Source: CAYMWF01 sp964394085 [NCBI: uncultured Gemmatimonadota bacterium] (GTDB lineage: Bacteria > GCA-2686955 > CAYMWF01). From it: 64,000 nucleotides of DNA. The translations under genes and the position numbers were made by a program. Location of the stretch: NCBI GenBank assembly GCA_964394085.1, contig CAYMWF010000025.1, forward strand, positions 9,071 to 73,070. The letters run 5' to 3'. Positions within the stretch are counted from its first letter, which is position 1. Every line of letters starts with the position of its first letter. The notes below the pieces were generated by a model, which was given only the letters and a program-made list of their open reading frames with translations, ran no database searches and had not been told where the DNA came from. Positions 17,464-26,082 of the stretch are shown here, piece by piece.

Positions 17464-18930
17464 ATGAACAATCAGAACCGAATCGACCCTGGCGATCTCG
17501 CCAACCTGATCCCCAGGTTCTTCACCATCAATATCCCGCCGGACAACATGCTGGTCGAGGGGATTTTGAAACCGAGAAAAACCGGCGTCCAGCTGCGGGA
17601 TGAGATGCCTTTGCTTCTCCTGCTCAATTCACTCGGTATCAGGTACGGTGTAATACCCGCCAATGTCCGGGGATTTGTCGAGGCGCTGGCGAAGCCGTCG
17701 GAAAAAGCAAAGACATTCGTTCTCGCCAGAGGGAAACAACCGGGATCCCACACACCTCCCAGGATGGAGCTCTTTTTCAAAAGACCGCTCGAAGAAATCA
17801 GGGAATTGACCCCCTTAAGCGGAGATGAGTTCAGGCAGAAAATTTTCGACAAGATCCTCATCCGGAAGGACGGCATAGCGGCCCGGGTTTACAAGCCTGA
17901 GCGCAGCAGTCCGGGAATCACGGTAAAAAGACAGGAACTGCCAGCCATACAGGGAACGCCGCCGCCGCTTACATTCAAACGCGGGTTCAGAGACGAAGCA
18001 CGAACCGACCACGTGGAATACACGGCGGTCAGGGATGGGATTCCCCGGATATACGGCAGCACCGTGATCCAGGTGCCTATCCAGACCGTGGATAAAACTC
18101 TCGTAATCCAGAGCCCGGAAGAATACCAGACCAACCTTTTCGTGGCGGGTGATATCACCGGCGAAGGTGATCTCAAGGTCGACGGCAGCCTGTATGTCCA
18201 GGGGAAAGTGCTCAATACGAATCTCGACGTCACAGGAAACATTATCGTGGCGGACCGGGTCATGGGTCGTAAAAAGTCACGGATGGTCTGCAAGGGACAT
18301 TTCAGCGCGGGTCAGATCGAGGGAGTGGAGCTGAAGGCTGACGGCATTATCGTCGTCCGCGAAGCACTGTTCAATTCGAGTGTCGTGGGAGATCTGGGAG
18401 TGGAGGTTGTCGACGGCAGCGGAGCGATCGTGGGAGGAAACGTGGAGAGCTGCGGACGAATAAAGGCCAGGAGGGTCGGTACCGCGAGAGGCGTCCGCAC
18501 GGTGCTTCAGATGCGGGACCAGCTCAAATACAGAAAAGATCTGCATAACATTCAGGAAACGATCAAAGAGCTTCTCAACAGTATCAGTCTTGTCGAGCGG
18601 ATTATCAATTCTCTCAAGCAGACTTCCCCGCAAAACCAGATCCTCGCCCGCAAACAGCAGCACAAGATACATGAAATGCTTGAGAAGCGGATGCATCTGC
18701 TGACCAAGATAACCGCCGCGCGGGCGATAGAGAATCATTACTCCGATTACACTGAATCGATGAAAAACAAACGAATCGAAGTTCTCGACAACATTTATCC
18801 GGGAGTTGAGATCAAGTTCAACGACATGATGCAGGAAATTCTCAACGATACCGGTGCAATCGAAATAACGGGAATCGAAGAATCGAATGAGAAGATCGGG
18901 AACGAGGAGATTAATAATGAAAGACGATAG
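17464..18930 (+). CDS. FapA/DUF342-family polymer-like beta-helix protein
   Basis: The 488-residue protein resembles the FapA (DUF342) family often linked to motility genes. It has an N-terminal domain of about 200 residues, then a right-handed beta-helix-like part (about residues 225-355) made of short strands with regular Gly/Val, such as NLFVAGDITGEGDLKVDGSL and NIIVADRV. A C-terminal coiled-coil (about 360-460) follows. Members affect surface sensing and polar localisation in some bacteria. AGGAGGAAAGG precedes ATG 17464. It overlaps the next gene by 14 bp. Confidence 0.8.
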   Translation: MNNQNRIDPGDLANLIPRFFTINIPPDNMLVEGILKPRKTGVQLRDEMPLLLLLNSLGIRYGVIPANVRGFVEALAKPSEKAKTFVLARGKQPGSHTPPRMELFFKRPLEEIRELTPLSGDEFRQKIFDKILIRKDGIAARVYKPERSSPGITVKRQELPAIQGTPPPLTFKRGFRDEARTDHVEYTAVRDGIPRIYGSTVIQVPIQTVDKTLVIQSPEEYQTNLFVAGDITGEGDLKVDGSLYVQGKVLNTNLDVTGNIIVADRVMGRKKSRMVCKGHFSAGQIEGVELKADGIIVVREALFNSSVVGDLGVEVVDGSGAIVGGNVESCGRIKARRVGTARGVRTVLQMRDQLKYRKDLHNIQETIKELLNSISLVERIINSLKQTSPQNQILARKQQHKIHEMLEKRMHLLTKITAARAIENHYSDYTESMKNKRIEVLDNIYPGVEIKFNDMMQEILNDTGAIEITGIEESNEKIGNEEINNERR

Positions 18931-20113
18931 TGTTCAGGTGATCATTCACTCATTGTTTGAAAACATGAAGGGAGTCGGGATTCTGGATGAACCGGCGTAT
19001 GAATCTCTTGTAAAGACACTCCGACGCGTTCCCTCCAAGGGAAACAGAACCAGAGAAACCCGAATCGAACAGGTCCTCGTCAAACTGAATAAACATTTCA
19101 CGAAACCTATTCCGATCGCCAAGTCGGATAACGAAGTCGGCGTGCTTTACCGAATCAGTAAACTGCTCGAGAAAGAACAGAACAGAAAGGACTTTCTCGA
19201 GGATCTTCTGAAAGAAGTCCATACGGTGGTACCCTTCGAATCGGCAACGATATTTATCGAGAATGAAAAGGACGGCGGAGTCGAACCCGTGTATACATGG
19301 GGCGAGACTGTCGACCTGATCCAGGAATTCAAGTTCGGAAACGGCGCCGGCTTCTCCTCCTGGCTGACCCTTTCCGGACGGCCGATCCTCTTATCCGAGC
19401 TGCATGGATCCGGCATGCAGGAATCGCGCTCGGTCAGGTCGTTCATGGCGTTTCCCCTCGCATCGAGGGGCCATTCGTACGGTGCGTTCCACCTCGGTCA
19501 CAGTAAAGTCGGCTTCTTCACATCCGAACATTTCGAAATGCTCAAGCTCATTGTCAGACAACTGTCGAGCACGATTGAGCGATATCTCCACTTCCACCGT
19601 TTTATAGATCTTTCTTACACCGACGAATTGACCGGTCTCAACAACAGGAGATACATCCAGCAGAAGCTGGATGAAGAACTGGCCAGATCCCGCCGATACG
19701 GCAGGATTTTTTCCTTGATCATGGCCGATATAGATCATTTCAAATCATATAACGACAGGTTCGGACACCCGACCGGTGATCTGGTGCTCAAGGAGATCAG
19801 CGACCTGCTCCTCACCAGTGTACGCCGCTCGGATACGGTGGGCAGGTTCGGCGGTGAAGAGTTTCTCATAATTCTGCCCGAAACACCTCTTACCCATGCA
19901 AAGCTCCTGGCTTCACGGCTGCGACGAGGAATCAGTCTCCTGCACCGGCGTATCGATTCGAAACTGAATACTCCCGTCACTGCGAGCTTCGGAGTATCGA
20001 GCTGGGGCAGCAATCCGAAAACGTCATGCAATATTCTCGAAACAGTCGATCAGGCGCTGTACAAGGCCAAATCGAACGGCAGGAACAGGGTTGAGTATTG
20101 CAAGACCGGCTGA
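18917..20113 (+). CDS. Diguanylate cyclase with GAF-like sensor and GGDEF domain
   Basis: Makes the second messenger c-di-GMP, which typically switches cells between motility and surface attachment. The 398-residue soluble protein has a GAF-like region (about residues 75-225) and a GGDEF domain (about 232-395). The active-site motif is GGEEF (312-316), preceded by DELTGLNNRRY. An RRSD inhibitory I-site (303-306) sits five residues before it, so both catalysis and product feedback are predicted. No EAL domain is present. It is the last gene of the operon and overlaps the FapA-like gene. Confidence 0.92.
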   Translation: MKDDSVQVIIHSLFENMKGVGILDEPAYESLVKTLRRVPSKGNRTRETRIEQVLVKLNKHFTKPIPIAKSDNEVGVLYRISKLLEKEQNRKDFLEDLLKEVHTVVPFESATIFIENEKDGGVEPVYTWGETVDLIQEFKFGNGAGFSSWLTLSGRPILLSELHGSGMQESRSVRSFMAFPLASRGHSYGAFHLGHSKVGFFTSEHFEMLKLIVRQLSSTIERYLHFHRFIDLSYTDELTGLNNRRYIQQKLDEELARSRRYGRIFSLIMADIDHFKSYNDRFGHPTGDLVLKEISDLLLTSVRRSDTVGRFGGEEFLIILPETPLTHAKLLASRLRRGISLLHRRIDSKLNTPVTASFGVSSWGSNPKTSCNILETVDQALYKAKSNGRNRVEYCKTG

Positions 20114-20124
20114 GCTGCAAGCCG

Positions 20125-20163
20125 ATTCGCGTCCGCCGGCGCAGCGAATGACGGTACTTTTTT
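20125..20163 (+). terminator. Probable intrinsic terminator after the first flagellar operon
   Basis: Inverted repeat ATTCGC (20125-20130) / GCGAAT (20144-20149) with a GC-rich interior, followed eight bases later by TTTTTT (20158-20163). It lies directly after the diguanylate cyclase stop and before the sigma-54 promoter of the next operon. The gap between stem and T-run is longer than ideal. Confidence 0.5.
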
Positions 20164-20303
20164 CCCACCGGGGCACATTTTACCTCCTCCAGGTGCTCTA
20201 TTTACCCCGACATTTTGTTATCTCTTATTTATGTAACCCCCTACTTTCTTTATTTTACAACACGTTGCACAACCAACACGCCTTGCAGGTTCTTCAGCTC
20301 AAC

Positions 20304-20320
20304 TGGCACGCCTCTTGCGG
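20304..20320 (+). promoter_or_regulatory. Sigma-54 (RpoN) promoter of the flgF operon
   Basis: TGGCACG-CCTC-TTGC matches the -24/-12 consensus (TGGCACG-N4-TTGC) in all conserved bases. It lies 50 bp before the flgF start, with no better sigma-70 site in the 246-bp gap. The AT-rich stretch at 20180-20270 upstream could hold enhancer-binding or IHF sites. Transcription would need RpoN and an FlrC/FlgR-type activator, neither of which is in the window. Confidence 0.82.
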
Positions 20321-20369
20321 TTCAGAACGGGCAAGGTAACCACCGGCGACCCGGAAAGGGGTGATTAAA

Positions 20370-21071
20370 GTGATCAAAGGACTTTGGCACGCACGGCAGG
20401 GAATCAACCCCGCCATCGACCGCCAGGAAATCATTTCCAACAATATCGCCAACGCGGGCACACCCGGCTTTAAAAAAGATCGCCTCTTCGTGAAGCTCCT
20501 TGAAAAGGAAACAGAGCGGATCGAGATGAGGTTCGGCACTGATTTCCGGAGAGGAGCCACGGTAAACACCGGCAAGCCGTACGACCTGTCGATAGAAGGG
20601 GAAAAAGCCTTTTTCGCGGTTTCGACCCCCAACGGAGAAAGATACACCCGGAACGGGAGCTTCACGGTGAACGCCAACGGCGAGCTTTCCACCGGCGACG
20701 GATACCCCGTCCTCTCCGACTCCGGTCCGGTGCCTGTAAGCGGCGGCCGTTTCACCGTCAGGGAGAGCGGCCGGATTATCGTAGACGGCGTTCCCGTCGG
20801 AAGGCTGAAAGTAGTCGACATCCCCGACACCACGGTGCTGCTCAAGGAAGGCAACGCACTTTTCCGGTTAAAAGAAGACGCGGCGGCGCCCGATGAACCA
20901 GGGACTTCGATCGTGGTGCGGCAGGGTTACATTGAAGAATCGAATGTCAACCCGGTGAGTGAAATGGTTTCGATGATTGAGAGTTTCAGGCTTTACGAAG
21001 CGAATCAGAAGGCCGGCTCGATCCAGGACGAGTCCGTAAGGAAAGCGGTCGGTGAAGTCGGCGCCGTATAG
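20370..21071 (+). CDS. flgF: Flagellar proximal rod protein FlgF
   Basis: Rod subunit of the FlgE/F/G family. The protein starts (V/M)IKGLWHARQGINPAIDRQ and has the family signature EIISNNIANAGTPGFKK at about residues 19-35. The C-terminal helix is VNPVSEMVSMIESFRLYEA. Length is 233 residues. Two GTG starts are possible. GTG 20370 is placed better after GGAAAGGGG than GTG 20361 and matches the usual MIKGLW start. Confidence 0.93.
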   Translation: MIKGLWHARQGINPAIDRQEIISNNIANAGTPGFKKDRLFVKLLEKETERIEMRFGTDFRRGATVNTGKPYDLSIEGEKAFFAVSTPNGERYTRNGSFTVNANGELSTGDGYPVLSDSGPVPVSGGRFTVRESGRIIVDGVPVGRLKVVDIPDTTVLLKEGNALFRLKEDAAAPDEPGTSIVVRQGYIEESNVNPVSEMVSMIESFRLYEANQKAGSIQDESVRKAVGEVGAV

Positions 21072-21110
21072 GCCAGAGCAGGCGGCGTCAGCCGCTGACA
21101 GGAGAAAATC

Positions 21111-21890
21111 ATGCTCCACGCGATGAGAACAGCATCCACAGGGATGTTCTCCCAGCAGAAGAATATCGACACGATCGCCCATAACCTCGCCAACGTAAAC
21201 ACCGCCGGGTTCAAAAAGGGCAAAATCGAATTCCAGGATCTCCTTTACCAGACGCTCCGTGAAGCGGGAGGCGGGGAAGGCGAGCCGCCGGCGCCCATCC
21301 AGATCGGCAACGGGGTCAGGATCGCCGCATCGCAGAGGATGTTCACCCAGGGGGACGTCTTCGAAACCGGCAACCCGCTTGACCTGATGATCGAAGGCGA
21401 CGGATTCTTCCAGGTCTCCAGGCCCGACGGAAGCATCGCCTATTCCAGGGACGGCTCCTTCAAGCTGTCGGCGGACGGACAGATCGTCACCTCGATGGGT
21501 TACGCCCTCGAACCCGATCTCACCCTTCCTTCGGATACAAGCGGAATAATGGTTACGCCGGACGGCATCGTATACGCTCAGATCGCCAATGAAACCGAAC
21601 CGGTGGAAGCGGGTGAGCTCACTCTCGTCAGATTCATCAATCCCGGCGGTCTCGAGAGCATCGGAGGCAACCTGTTTCTTCAGACCCAGGCCTCGGGGAG
21701 TCCGCTGCTCGGCGCTCCCGGCGAAGAAGGCCTCGGAATACTGCATCCGGGTTATCTCGAAGCATCGAACGTATCGGTGGTCGAGGAGATGGTAAACATG
21801 ATCCTTGCCCAGCGTGCATACGAGATAAGCTCGAAAGCGATCCAGACTTCGGATGAAATGCTTTCAATCGCCAACAATCTGAGGAGATAA
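21111..21890 (+). CDS. flgG: Flagellar distal rod protein FlgG
   Basis: FlgG forms the distal rod that crosses the P- and L-rings. The 259-residue protein opens with LHAMRTASTGMFSQQKNIDT, has the signature HNLANVNTAGFKKGKIEFQD, and ends with the typical VVEEMVNMILAQRAYEISSK and SDEMLSIANNLRR helix. Length (about 260) is the family norm. ATG 21111 follows ACAGGAGAAAATC. flgA starts two bases after its stop. Confidence 0.97.
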   Translation: MLHAMRTASTGMFSQQKNIDTIAHNLANVNTAGFKKGKIEFQDLLYQTLREAGGGEGEPPAPIQIGNGVRIAASQRMFTQGDVFETGNPLDLMIEGDGFFQVSRPDGSIAYSRDGSFKLSADGQIVTSMGYALEPDLTLPSDTSGIMVTPDGIVYAQIANETEPVEAGELTLVRFINPGGLESIGGNLFLQTQASGSPLLGAPGEEGLGILHPGYLEASNVSVVEEMVNMILAQRAYEISSKAIQTSDEMLSIANNLRR

Positions 21891-21891
21891 C

Positions 21892-22872
21892 TTGAGGAGG
21901 CTTTTCCACCGATATGGCGTGATGCTCCTGCTGGCGGCCTGCGCCGTTTCAGTTGCTTCGGCGACCGCACCTCCGGGAAGCGTCACCATTTCGCTTAAAA
22001 CCTCCGCCATGGTTAACGAACCTGTCGTATTTCTCGAAAACGTATCGTTATTTCCACTCCCTCCCCTGCTCGCCCTGACTCCCATCGCACAGGCTCCAGC
22101 GCCGGGTGCACGGATGCGGATAGACAGGAAACGGGTCAGAAACGCAGTCCTTTCGACCGGCCGGTGGGAAAGAGGCGTGGAGTTCGATGGTGCCGTCCGG
22201 GTCGAAGTGGAACGGAAGGCCGTAGAAATAGGCTCTGAAAAACTCTGGGATGTCGCCGTGGAAACAGCGACCCGTGCCGTCGGAAAGAAAGTGGCGGACG
22301 GCACCGGGTTCAAACTCGTCCGGACCGGCAGGATGCTCCCGGTCCTGGTTCCGGACAAACCTTACCGTATCGAAGCCGCAGAGCCATCCGGCGGGCTGCG
22401 CGGCGGCGAACCTGTTTTCGTCAGGCTGTTCATCAGGCCGGATGAAGACCCGTACCCGGTTATCGGCAGAACCGCGTCGTTTTCAGTGCATTGGCTGACC
22501 CCGGTCCTGGTAGCGCGCAAGACCGTGGCGGCGGGTTCGGAGCTGACAGGGGATATCGTATCGCTGGAAAAAAGAGAAATCACCGGCAGGATCGAGGATT
22601 TCCTGAGGGAAATGCCCTCAGGCTGCAGGGCCCGCAGGAGAATTACGGCAGGTTCGGCAATCCTGCAGCGGTCCATCGAACCGCTGCCGACGGTAGAAGA
22701 AGGCGAGCGCGTTACAGCGTTCTGGCGCAGCGGCACCATTCATCTGTCACTGGAAGCTAAAGCGCTCGAGGACGGCTGGCCCGGCTCCAGGATCAAGGTT
22801 CTCGACAGGGACAGACGGAGAATCCTGTCGGGAAAAGTCACCCAGGATGGAAGCGTGGCGCTTACGCTTTGA
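21892..22872 (+). CDS. flgA: Flagellar P-ring chaperone FlgA
   Basis: FlgA is a periplasmic chaperone for assembly of the FlgI P-ring. The 326-residue protein has a signal peptide (MRRLFHRYG..., hydrophobic core, ASAT near residue 23) and a C-terminal SAF/ChapFlgA region (about 200-326), with LVARKTVAAGSELTGDIV, RRRITAGSAIL and a final GSRIKVLDRDRRRILSGKV type segment. The start is TTG 21892, which also carries GAGGAGG inside the first codons. The N-terminal 180 residues are poorly conserved. Position between flgG and flgH supports the call. Confidence 0.88.
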   Translation: MRRLFHRYGVMLLLAACAVSVASATAPPGSVTISLKTSAMVNEPVVFLENVSLFPLPPLLALTPIAQAPAPGARMRIDRKRVRNAVLSTGRWERGVEFDGAVRVEVERKAVEIGSEKLWDVAVETATRAVGKKVADGTGFKLVRTGRMLPVLVPDKPYRIEAAEPSGGLRGGEPVFVRLFIRPDEDPYPVIGRTASFSVHWLTPVLVARKTVAAGSELTGDIVSLEKREITGRIEDFLREMPSGCRARRRITAGSAILQRSIEPLPTVEEGERVTAFWRSGTIHLSLEAKALEDGWPGSRIKVLDRDRRRILSGKVTQDGSVALTL

Positions 22873-22941
22873 GCCTGTTTTTTCGCTCCGCATGTGATAC
22901 CGGAGCAAGACGCACCGAAATGAGCGGGAGGTAAATAAGGA

Positions 22942-23532
22942 ATGTTCAGAAAATACCGCACACCGGTTTACCTGCTGATCGCGGGTCTCCTGGCGACGAC
23001 CCTTTTTTCCCCTGTTTTCTGCGGCGGATTCGGCAACAGGTTGTACAGCGACACCAAGGCGTTCAGAATCGGAGATGTTCTGACCGTGCTCATAGTCGAA
23101 TCGACCACCGCATATAACGAAGCGGGTACAAAAACCGAAAAGGACGCCGAGTTTACCGCCGCGGTGAACCAGGGAACGGGATTTCTCGATTTCGTTCCGG
23201 GGCTAGGTTTCGGGGCCAGCGCCGACAACAAATTCGAAGGGAACGGTAAAACCAGCAGGGCCGGGTCCATATCCGGAACAATCAGCGCCGTCGTGGTGGA
23301 TGTCAAAGAGAACGGAAACCTGGTAATCGAAGGAAAACGGCTGCTGGAAATCAACTCCGAAAAGGAGATGCTCGTAGTTTCGGGTGAAGTCAGACCTCTC
23401 GATATCAGCGGAAGCAACTCGGTCTATTCCACCAGTCTCAGCAATGCATCGATAATGTACCACGGAACCGGCACGGTTCATACAGGGGAGCGACCGGGCT
23501 TCCTCTCCAGGCTCGCCAGCTGGTTGTTTTAG
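22942..23532 (+). CDS. flgH: Flagellar L-ring protein FlgH
   Basis: FlgH forms the L-ring in the outer membrane. The 196-residue protein has an N-terminal signal segment ending SPVFCGG; the Cys is in the right place for lipidation, although the residue before it (Phe) is not a standard lipobox residue. The mature part has the family core KAFRIGDVLTVLIVESTTA, GSISGTISAVVVDVKENGNL, VIEGKRLLEIN and VVSGEVRPLDI. GGGAGG precedes the ATG. It is followed by flgI. Confidence 0.95.
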   Translation: MFRKYRTPVYLLIAGLLATTLFSPVFCGGFGNRLYSDTKAFRIGDVLTVLIVESTTAYNEAGTKTEKDAEFTAAVNQGTGFLDFVPGLGFGASADNKFEGNGKTSRAGSISGTISAVVVDVKENGNLVIEGKRLLEINSEKEMLVVSGEVRPLDISGSNSVYSTSLSNASIMYHGTGTVHTGERPGFLSRLASWLF

Positions 23533-23545
23533 GGAGAACGCCGCC

Positions 23546-24667
23546 ATGAAATGCGCCATTAAATACTGTCTACTCGCCTCCCTCCTGCTCCTGGCCATCT
23601 GGAGCCGGGCTTTCGCAATCGAGGTCAGGGCGAAGGATATTGTCCGGTTTTCGGGAGAGCGGCACGAAGAACTGCTCGGTTACGGCCTGGTGGTCGGGCT
23701 GAACGGAACCGGAGACGGAAGGGCGACGGCGTTCACCGCTCAGAGCATGGCGAACATGCTCAAAAACATGGGAATCACGGTAAACCCTTCCGAATTCAGG
23801 ACGCGAAACGTGGCGGCGGTCATGGTTTCAGCCCGGATCACGCCGGCGGCGGAAGAGGGTTGCAAGCTTGACTGCACGGTGTCATCCATCGGAGACGCAA
23901 AATCGCTCCAGGGAGGAGTCCTTCTTCACACCGCGCTCCACGCGGCGGACGGTATGATGCACGCCATTGCGCAAGGGCCGGTCAGTATCGGCGGATACAA
24001 TTACTCGAGCGGAAGTAATGTTACGGTTCAGAAAAACCACTCGACCACCGGTCTCGTCCAGGGCGGAGCAGAGGTGAAAAACAGAATACCGGGCCGGAAT
24101 CCGATGAAGGAATCCGTAAGTCTGACACTTCTGGAACCGGACTTCACCACGGCGACCCGCCTGGCGGAAGCGATCAACGGCAGCCTGGGTGACAGGATTG
24201 CCATACCCGTGAACGAAGCGACAGTAAACCTCGCGGTTCCCGATTCGGTTATCGAGTCGAACCAGATGGTCGCATTCGTTTCGAAGATCGAAAACCTGAA
24301 AATCGCGGTTGATACGAAAGCCAGGGTGGTCATCAACGAGCGGACGGGCACTATAGCGGCGGGGACCCATGTATCGATAGCCGCCGCCGCGATTTCCCAC
24401 GGGAACCTGCACCTGGAAATAACGAACACCAAAGCCGTGTCGCAGCCGGCGCCGCTGTCGATAAGGGGAGAAACAGTAGTGATGGACCAGTCGCGTGCAT
24501 CGGTCGAAGAAGACGGCACCCGGTTCATCTACCTTCCCGAAAGCACCGATGTCGGAGAGCTGGCCCAGGCGCTCAACCTGATCGGCGTCACCCCGCGGGA
24601 TCTGATCTCGATCTTCCAGGCGCTTAAAAGGACGGGCGCTTTGAACGCGGAGCTCATCATCATGTAG
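23546..24667 (+). CDS. flgI: Flagellar P-ring protein FlgI
   Basis: FlgI forms the P-ring in the peptidoglycan layer. The 373-residue protein has a signal peptide (hydrophobic core, AFA near residue 25). Family blocks include ELLGYGLVVGLNGTGD, QSMANMLKNMGI, RNVAAVMVSARI, NSNG-type loops and the C-terminal LAQALNLIGVTPRDLISIFQ with the closing ALKRTGALNAELIIM. Length is typical. ATG 23546 lies after AGGGAGAACGCC. Confidence 0.97.
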   Translation: MKCAIKYCLLASLLLLAIWSRAFAIEVRAKDIVRFSGERHEELLGYGLVVGLNGTGDGRATAFTAQSMANMLKNMGITVNPSEFRTRNVAAVMVSARITPAAEEGCKLDCTVSSIGDAKSLQGGVLLHTALHAADGMMHAIAQGPVSIGGYNYSSGSNVTVQKNHSTTGLVQGGAEVKNRIPGRNPMKESVSLTLLEPDFTTATRLAEAINGSLGDRIAIPVNEATVNLAVPDSVIESNQMVAFVSKIENLKIAVDTKARVVINERTGTIAAGTHVSIAAAAISHGNLHLEITNTKAVSQPAPLSIRGETVVMDQSRASVEEDGTRFIYLPESTDVGELAQALNLIGVTPRDLISIFQALKRTGALNAELIIM

Positions 24668-24697
24668 AGCGCCGCTGTAAACGGACTTGATTACAGA

Positions 24698-25606
24698 ATG
24701 AATACGCTACCAACCAGAGCGGCAGCCGGGATTCAGCCGGCCGCACCGGAACCATCCCGGACCGACGGAAAAACCGGGCGGGAGAAAACCGGGCTTTTCG
24801 GAGCATGCCGGGCCTTCGAAACCGTCCTGGTCAGCAGGATGGTCAGCGCCATGAAAAGCACCCTTCCGGGCGGCGGATTCCTGAACGGCCTTCCCGGCGG
24901 CGCTTTTTTCGAATCGATTATGGATACCGAGATAGCCTCGGGGATGACATCGCGGGGAACTTTCGGCCTGGCCTCCGCGCTCTTCAGGCAGGTTACCGGA
25001 CGGGAGCCGCAGCCGGAGGAGGTCGCCGCGGCGAGAAACACCCCGGCTGACTCGCTCCTGCGGTCCGGGGGCCGCCTTCCTCCCGCCGGACCCGGTCCGG
25101 CGCGGCCCGTTTCACCTTCACCGGCGCAGCCCGGCGGCATTACGGGTTCTTATGCCGGAGCCGTCATGGAAAAAGTGCTTACCTTCATGCCCGAAATAGA
25201 GAAAGCATGCAAGGCTTTCGGAATCAGCAGAGCGCTGGTGGCATCGGTAATCGCCCAGGAGTCCGCCGGAAATCCGGACGCCGTCTCACACGCGGGCGCC
25301 GCCGGGCTCATGCAGCTGATGACGGAAACCGCGCGGGAGCTCGGCGTTTCGGACAGGTTCGATCCAGCAGACAATATAAAAGGCGGAACCGCTTACCTGA
25401 GAAAAATGCTCGACAGGTACAGAAACGATATGGATCTGGCCCTGGCGGCGTACAATTCCGGCCCGGGCAGCGTCGACAGGTATGGCGGCATACCCCCTTA
25501 CAAAGAAACTAAAGCCTATGTCGATAAGATAAAAAGGTGGCATTTTATGTTCACCGAAAAAATGAGAGGAGGCGAGCGGTGCCTCGACCCGCGGAACGGC
25601 TCCTGA
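24698..25606 (+). CDS. flgJ: FlgJ-like rod-binding protein fused to a lytic transglycosylase domain
   Basis: The N-terminal part (about residues 35-100) matches the FlgJ rod-binding domain (FEtVLVSRMVSAMKS..., LPGGAFFESIMDTEIASGM). The C-terminal half (about 160-290) is an SLT-type lytic transglycosylase with catalytic Glu188 in AQESAGNP, GLMQLM, and ALAAYNSGPGSV. Classical FlgJ instead has a glucosaminidase domain. The role is to open peptidoglycan for the rod. A Pro/Ala-rich linker joins the two domains. No Sec signal peptide is seen, as expected for proteins exported through the flagellar gate. It overlaps flgN by 28 bp. Confidence 0.92.
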   Translation: MNTLPTRAAAGIQPAAPEPSRTDGKTGREKTGLFGACRAFETVLVSRMVSAMKSTLPGGGFLNGLPGGAFFESIMDTEIASGMTSRGTFGLASALFRQVTGREPQPEEVAAARNTPADSLLRSGGRLPPAGPGPARPVSPSPAQPGGITGSYAGAVMEKVLTFMPEIEKACKAFGISRALVASVIAQESAGNPDAVSHAGAAGLMQLMTETARELGVSDRFDPADNIKGGTAYLRKMLDRYRNDMDLALAAYNSGPGSVDRYGGIPPYKETKAYVDKIKRWHFMFTEKMRGGERCLDPRNGS

Positions 25607-26079
25607 AAGTGCTCCAGAACGAGCTCAACGAGTACAGGACAATCCTCGACCTCACAGTGAGAGAGCGAGCCTACATCATCAAGAACGAGATAGACGCCCT
25701 CGAAGATTCGACCCTGGAAAAGGAGAAATGCATCCGCAAATCCCTTGCCCACGAGGGAGAAAGGAAGCTCGCGGTCGAGGAGCTTAAACGGCTGCTTCGT
25801 ATCAAGGGTGAAGAACCGACGCTCTCAGTCATAGGCGACCACCTGGGTTCTGAAGATGCTTCTTCACTCGAAGCCATGCAGAAATCGCTGCGGATGACGG
25901 TGGAATCCCTCGACAGAGTCAACCGTGAAAACGCCCGCCTGCTGGTACGCTCGATCAACTTCGTTGATGAAAACATCCGGTTCATCGCCCAGTCGGGGGC
26001 TGCGAACCCCACGTACCAGGACGGCGGTACCGTTGAAGAGAATAAGGAGCACATGACGCTCCTCGACAGAAAGGGATAG
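25579..26079 (+). CDS. flgN: Flagellar hook-filament junction chaperone FlgN
   Basis: FlgN is the cytosolic export chaperone for FlgK and FlgL, both encoded just downstream. The 166-residue protein is mostly helical with LLKVLQNELNEYRTILDLTV (about residues 8-27), the typical FlgN opening, and a late SLDRVNRENARLLVRSINFV helix. The start is GTG 25579 after GAGGAGG. A longer frame upstream lies inside flgJ and is not used. Sequence is poorly conserved in the family, so position adds weight. Confidence 0.85.
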   Translation: MPRPAERLLKVLQNELNEYRTILDLTVRERAYIIKNEIDALEDSTLEKEKCIRKSLAHEGERKLAVEELKRLLRIKGEEPTLSVIGDHLGSEDASSLEAMQKSLRMTVESLDRVNRENARLLVRSINFVDENIRFIAQSGAANPTYQDGGTVEENKEHMTLLDRKG

Positions 26080-26082
26080 CCC

